A stretch of 64,000 bases of DNA from Kitasatospora sp040298565 (GTDB taxonomy: Bacteria > Actinomycetota > Actinomycetes > Streptomycetales > Streptomycetaceae). The stretch covers positions 1 to 64,000 of the forward strand of contig NZ_JBEPAK010000003.1 in assembly GCF_040298565.1 (NCBI RefSeq), read 5' to 3'. This document shows, in pieces, positions 62,755-64,000 of this stretch. Position 1 is the first letter of the stretch. Each line of letters starts with the position of its first letter. A program made the position numbers and the translations under genes. The notes below the pieces were generated by a model, which saw nothing but the letters and a program-made list of their open reading frames with translations, did no database searches and had not been told where the DNA came from.

Positions 62755-62811
62755 TGACGCCTCGTCACATCAGGCCCTGTGTGCCGAACTTGGATGCTGA
62801 CGACTCGTCAG
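62755..62811. promoter_or_regulatory. Duplicated TGACG-N3-CGTCA operators
   Basis: TGACG-CCT-CGTCA (62755-62767) and the longer palindrome CTGACGA-C-TCGTCAG (62797-62811) share the same core and are 43 bp apart, upstream of the Pls-like gene. The spacing is near four helical turns, consistent with two regulator sites. Confidence 0.6.
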
Positions 62812-62998
62812 ATCGAGCCACTGCGAGCCCAGTTGGACCGAAGCGGCGTTCCTGCCGGACCGGATGGGCGGAGCTACCATCGGTCGGGTTGTCCGCTCCG
62901 GCCCCGGAGTGGGGTCACCCGGCCGAGCGGTGCTCCCACCGCCCCAGGGGCCGGGCATCGGTCGGAACGGGGCGAGGACGAGGAGCGCACGGGCTGCC

Positions 62999-64000
62999 AT
63001 GACCGCTGAACCGATCCATCTGGAGCAGTACACCGGGCCACCGCAGGCCGAGCCGACGCGCGCGCTGTTCCCCGGGCGTCCGGCCGCCGCGCCGCGCACC
63101 CTGGTCGACGTCCTGGACGCCACCGTGCGCGCCCACCCCGACGAACCGGCCCTGGACGACGGCCGCACCGTGCTGAGCTACCGCGCCCTGGCCGCCGAGG
63201 TGGAGCAGCTGCGCCGCCGACTGGCCGCCGCCGGAATCGGGCCGGGAGACCGGGTGGGCGTGCGGGTGCCCTCCGGCACCAACGACCTGTACGTCTCGAT
63301 CCTCGCCGTGCTGGCCGCCGGGGCCGCCTACGTCCCGGTGGACGCGGAGGACCCGGACGAGCGCGCCCACCTGGTCTTCGGCGAGGCGAAGGTCGCCGCC
63401 GTCCTCGGCGCCGAGCGCGCCATCAGCATCGCGCGCACCTCGAACGACGCCATCGGCGTCACGAGCACCCCGAGCGACGCCATCGGCGTCACGGGCACCC
63501 CGAGCGACGCCACCGGCGTCACGAGCACCCCGACCGCCGCCAGGAGCACCCCGGCCACCACCGGTTCCCGGGAGCCCCTGGCGCCCGCGCGCCGCCCCAC
63601 CCCGGACGACGACGCCTGGATCATCTTCACCTCCGGCTCGACCGGGAAGCCCAAGGGCGTCGCCGCCACCCACCGCAACGCCGCCGCCTTCGTCGACGCC
63701 GAGGCCGCGCTCTTCCTCCAGGAGGAGCCGATCGGCCCCGGCGACCGGGTGATGGCCGGCCTGTCGGTCGCCTTCGACGCCTCCTGCGAGGAGATGTGGC
63801 TGGCCTGGCGGCACGGCGCCTGCCTGGTGCCCGTGCCCCGGTCCCAGGTGCGCAGCGGCGCGGACCTCGGCCCCTGGCTGGCCGAGCAGGAGATCACCGT
63901 GGTCTCCACCGTCCCCACCCTCGCCGCGCTGTGGCCCGCCGAGGCGCTCAACGAGGTCCGGCTGCTGATCTTCGGCGGCGAGGCCTGCCCGCCCGAGCTG
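62999..64000 (+). CDS. Pls/PosA-family non-ribosomal peptide synthetase (partial, N-terminal adenylation domain)
   Basis: This open frame runs off the window after 334 residues. It begins MTAEPIHLEQYTGPPQAEPT, followed by the start of an adenylation domain (LVDVLDATVRAHPDEPALDD). Motif A2 is AAGAAYVPVDAEDP, A3 IIFTSGSTGKPKGVAATH, A4 near FDASCEEMW, and A5 begins GGEACPPEL. The N-terminal context matches single-module poly-amino-acid synthetases (epsilon-poly-lysine type) more than modular NRPS. A repeat-encoded insertion lies between A2 and A3. The ribosome site is weak and distant. Confidence 0.82.
   Translation, partial: MTAEPIHLEQYTGPPQAEPTRALFPGRPAAAPRTLVDVLDATVRAHPDEPALDDGRTVLSYRALAAEVEQLRRRLAAAGIGPGDRVGVRVPSGTNDLYVSILAVLAAGAAYVPVDAEDPDERAHLVFGEAKVAAVLGAERAISIARTSNDAIGVTSTPSDAIGVTGTPSDATGVTSTPTAARSTPATTGSREPLAPARRPTPDDDAWIIFTSGSTGKPKGVAATHRNAAAFVDAEAALFLQEEPIGPGDRVMAGLSVAFDASCEEMWLAWRHGACLVPVPRSQVRSGADLGPWLAEQEITVVSTVPTLAALWPAEALNEVRLLIFGGEACPPEL
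63434..63550. repeat. In-frame 30-bp repeat inside the adenylation domain
   Basis: Units of about 30 bp (AGCGACGCCATCGGCGTCAC with variants) occur three to four times. They encode SDAIGVTSTP-like decapeptides between adenylation motifs A2 and A3, a loop usually only 10-20 residues long. Confidence 0.85.

Noticed and set aside
2197..63550. Tandem arrays as possible CRISPR loci
   Set aside because: Units are contiguous with no unique spacers, differ between arrays, and no cas gene is present.

Overview
The window is very GC-rich actinomycete DNA, almost certainly from a Streptomyces/Kitasatospora-type chromosome. The evidence is strong third-codon GC bias, GTG and TTG starts, Streptomyces-style regulators (GlxA, PadR, many TetR), secreted proteases with Ala-rich signal peptides, and a Pls/PosA-type peptide synthetase at the right edge. 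No rRNA, tRNA or CRISPR was seen. Gene density is typical of a chromosome arm, with many accessory and decaying genes.

Left part (1-22.7 kb): a small secreted protein, an aldo/keto reductase, a ThrE-type exporter, a membrane SpoIIE/PP2C phosphatase, dihydrolipoyl dehydrogenase and a secreted M28 aminopeptidase. Next come an MT0933-antitoxin-like peptide, a zinc-ribbon protein, a self-controlled TetR-MFS efflux operon, a secreted S1 protease, a GlxA regulator divergent from an epimerase, a DUF4279 protein, a MATE pump divergent from its PadR regulator, IS5 relics, a WGR-domain protein and a methyltransferase.

Middle (22.9-44.4 kb): an AT-rich promoter island drives three overlapping genes (isocitrate lyase/PEP-mutase-family enzyme, exported protein, BASS transporter). 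After it lie GNAT, an F420-type LLM oxidoreductase, a 5'-truncated TetR facing a decayed carboxylesterase, a secreted adenosine deaminase, an ABC-2 transporter and an archease-RtcB RNA-repair operon. Then follow a secreted beta-trefoil protein with aerolysin-like features, a StyA-like monooxygenase with a type II thioesterase, and a second frameshifted carboxylesterase.

Right part (44.7-64 kb): an FtsX-type export system (AbrB-tailed ATPase, two giant permeases, a divergent second ATPase), a secreted tripeptidyl aminopeptidase, a TetR with a small alpha/beta-barrel-like protein, an MBL-fold hydrolase, IS relics, a TetR-FAD monooxygenase pair with a shared palindrome, and the start of a Pls/PosA-like adenylation enzyme.

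Two themes cross the window. First, short GC-rich tandem repeats (periods 6-45 bp) sit between genes, across stop codons (styA-like, rtcB, the TetR relic) and in frame inside enzymes (FAD monooxygenase, adenylation domain). Second, gene decay is frequent: two carboxylesterases, a truncated TetR, a frameshifted hypothetical gene, IS5 relics and a DUF4279 relic. All functional statements are read from sequence and family knowledge; no search was run.
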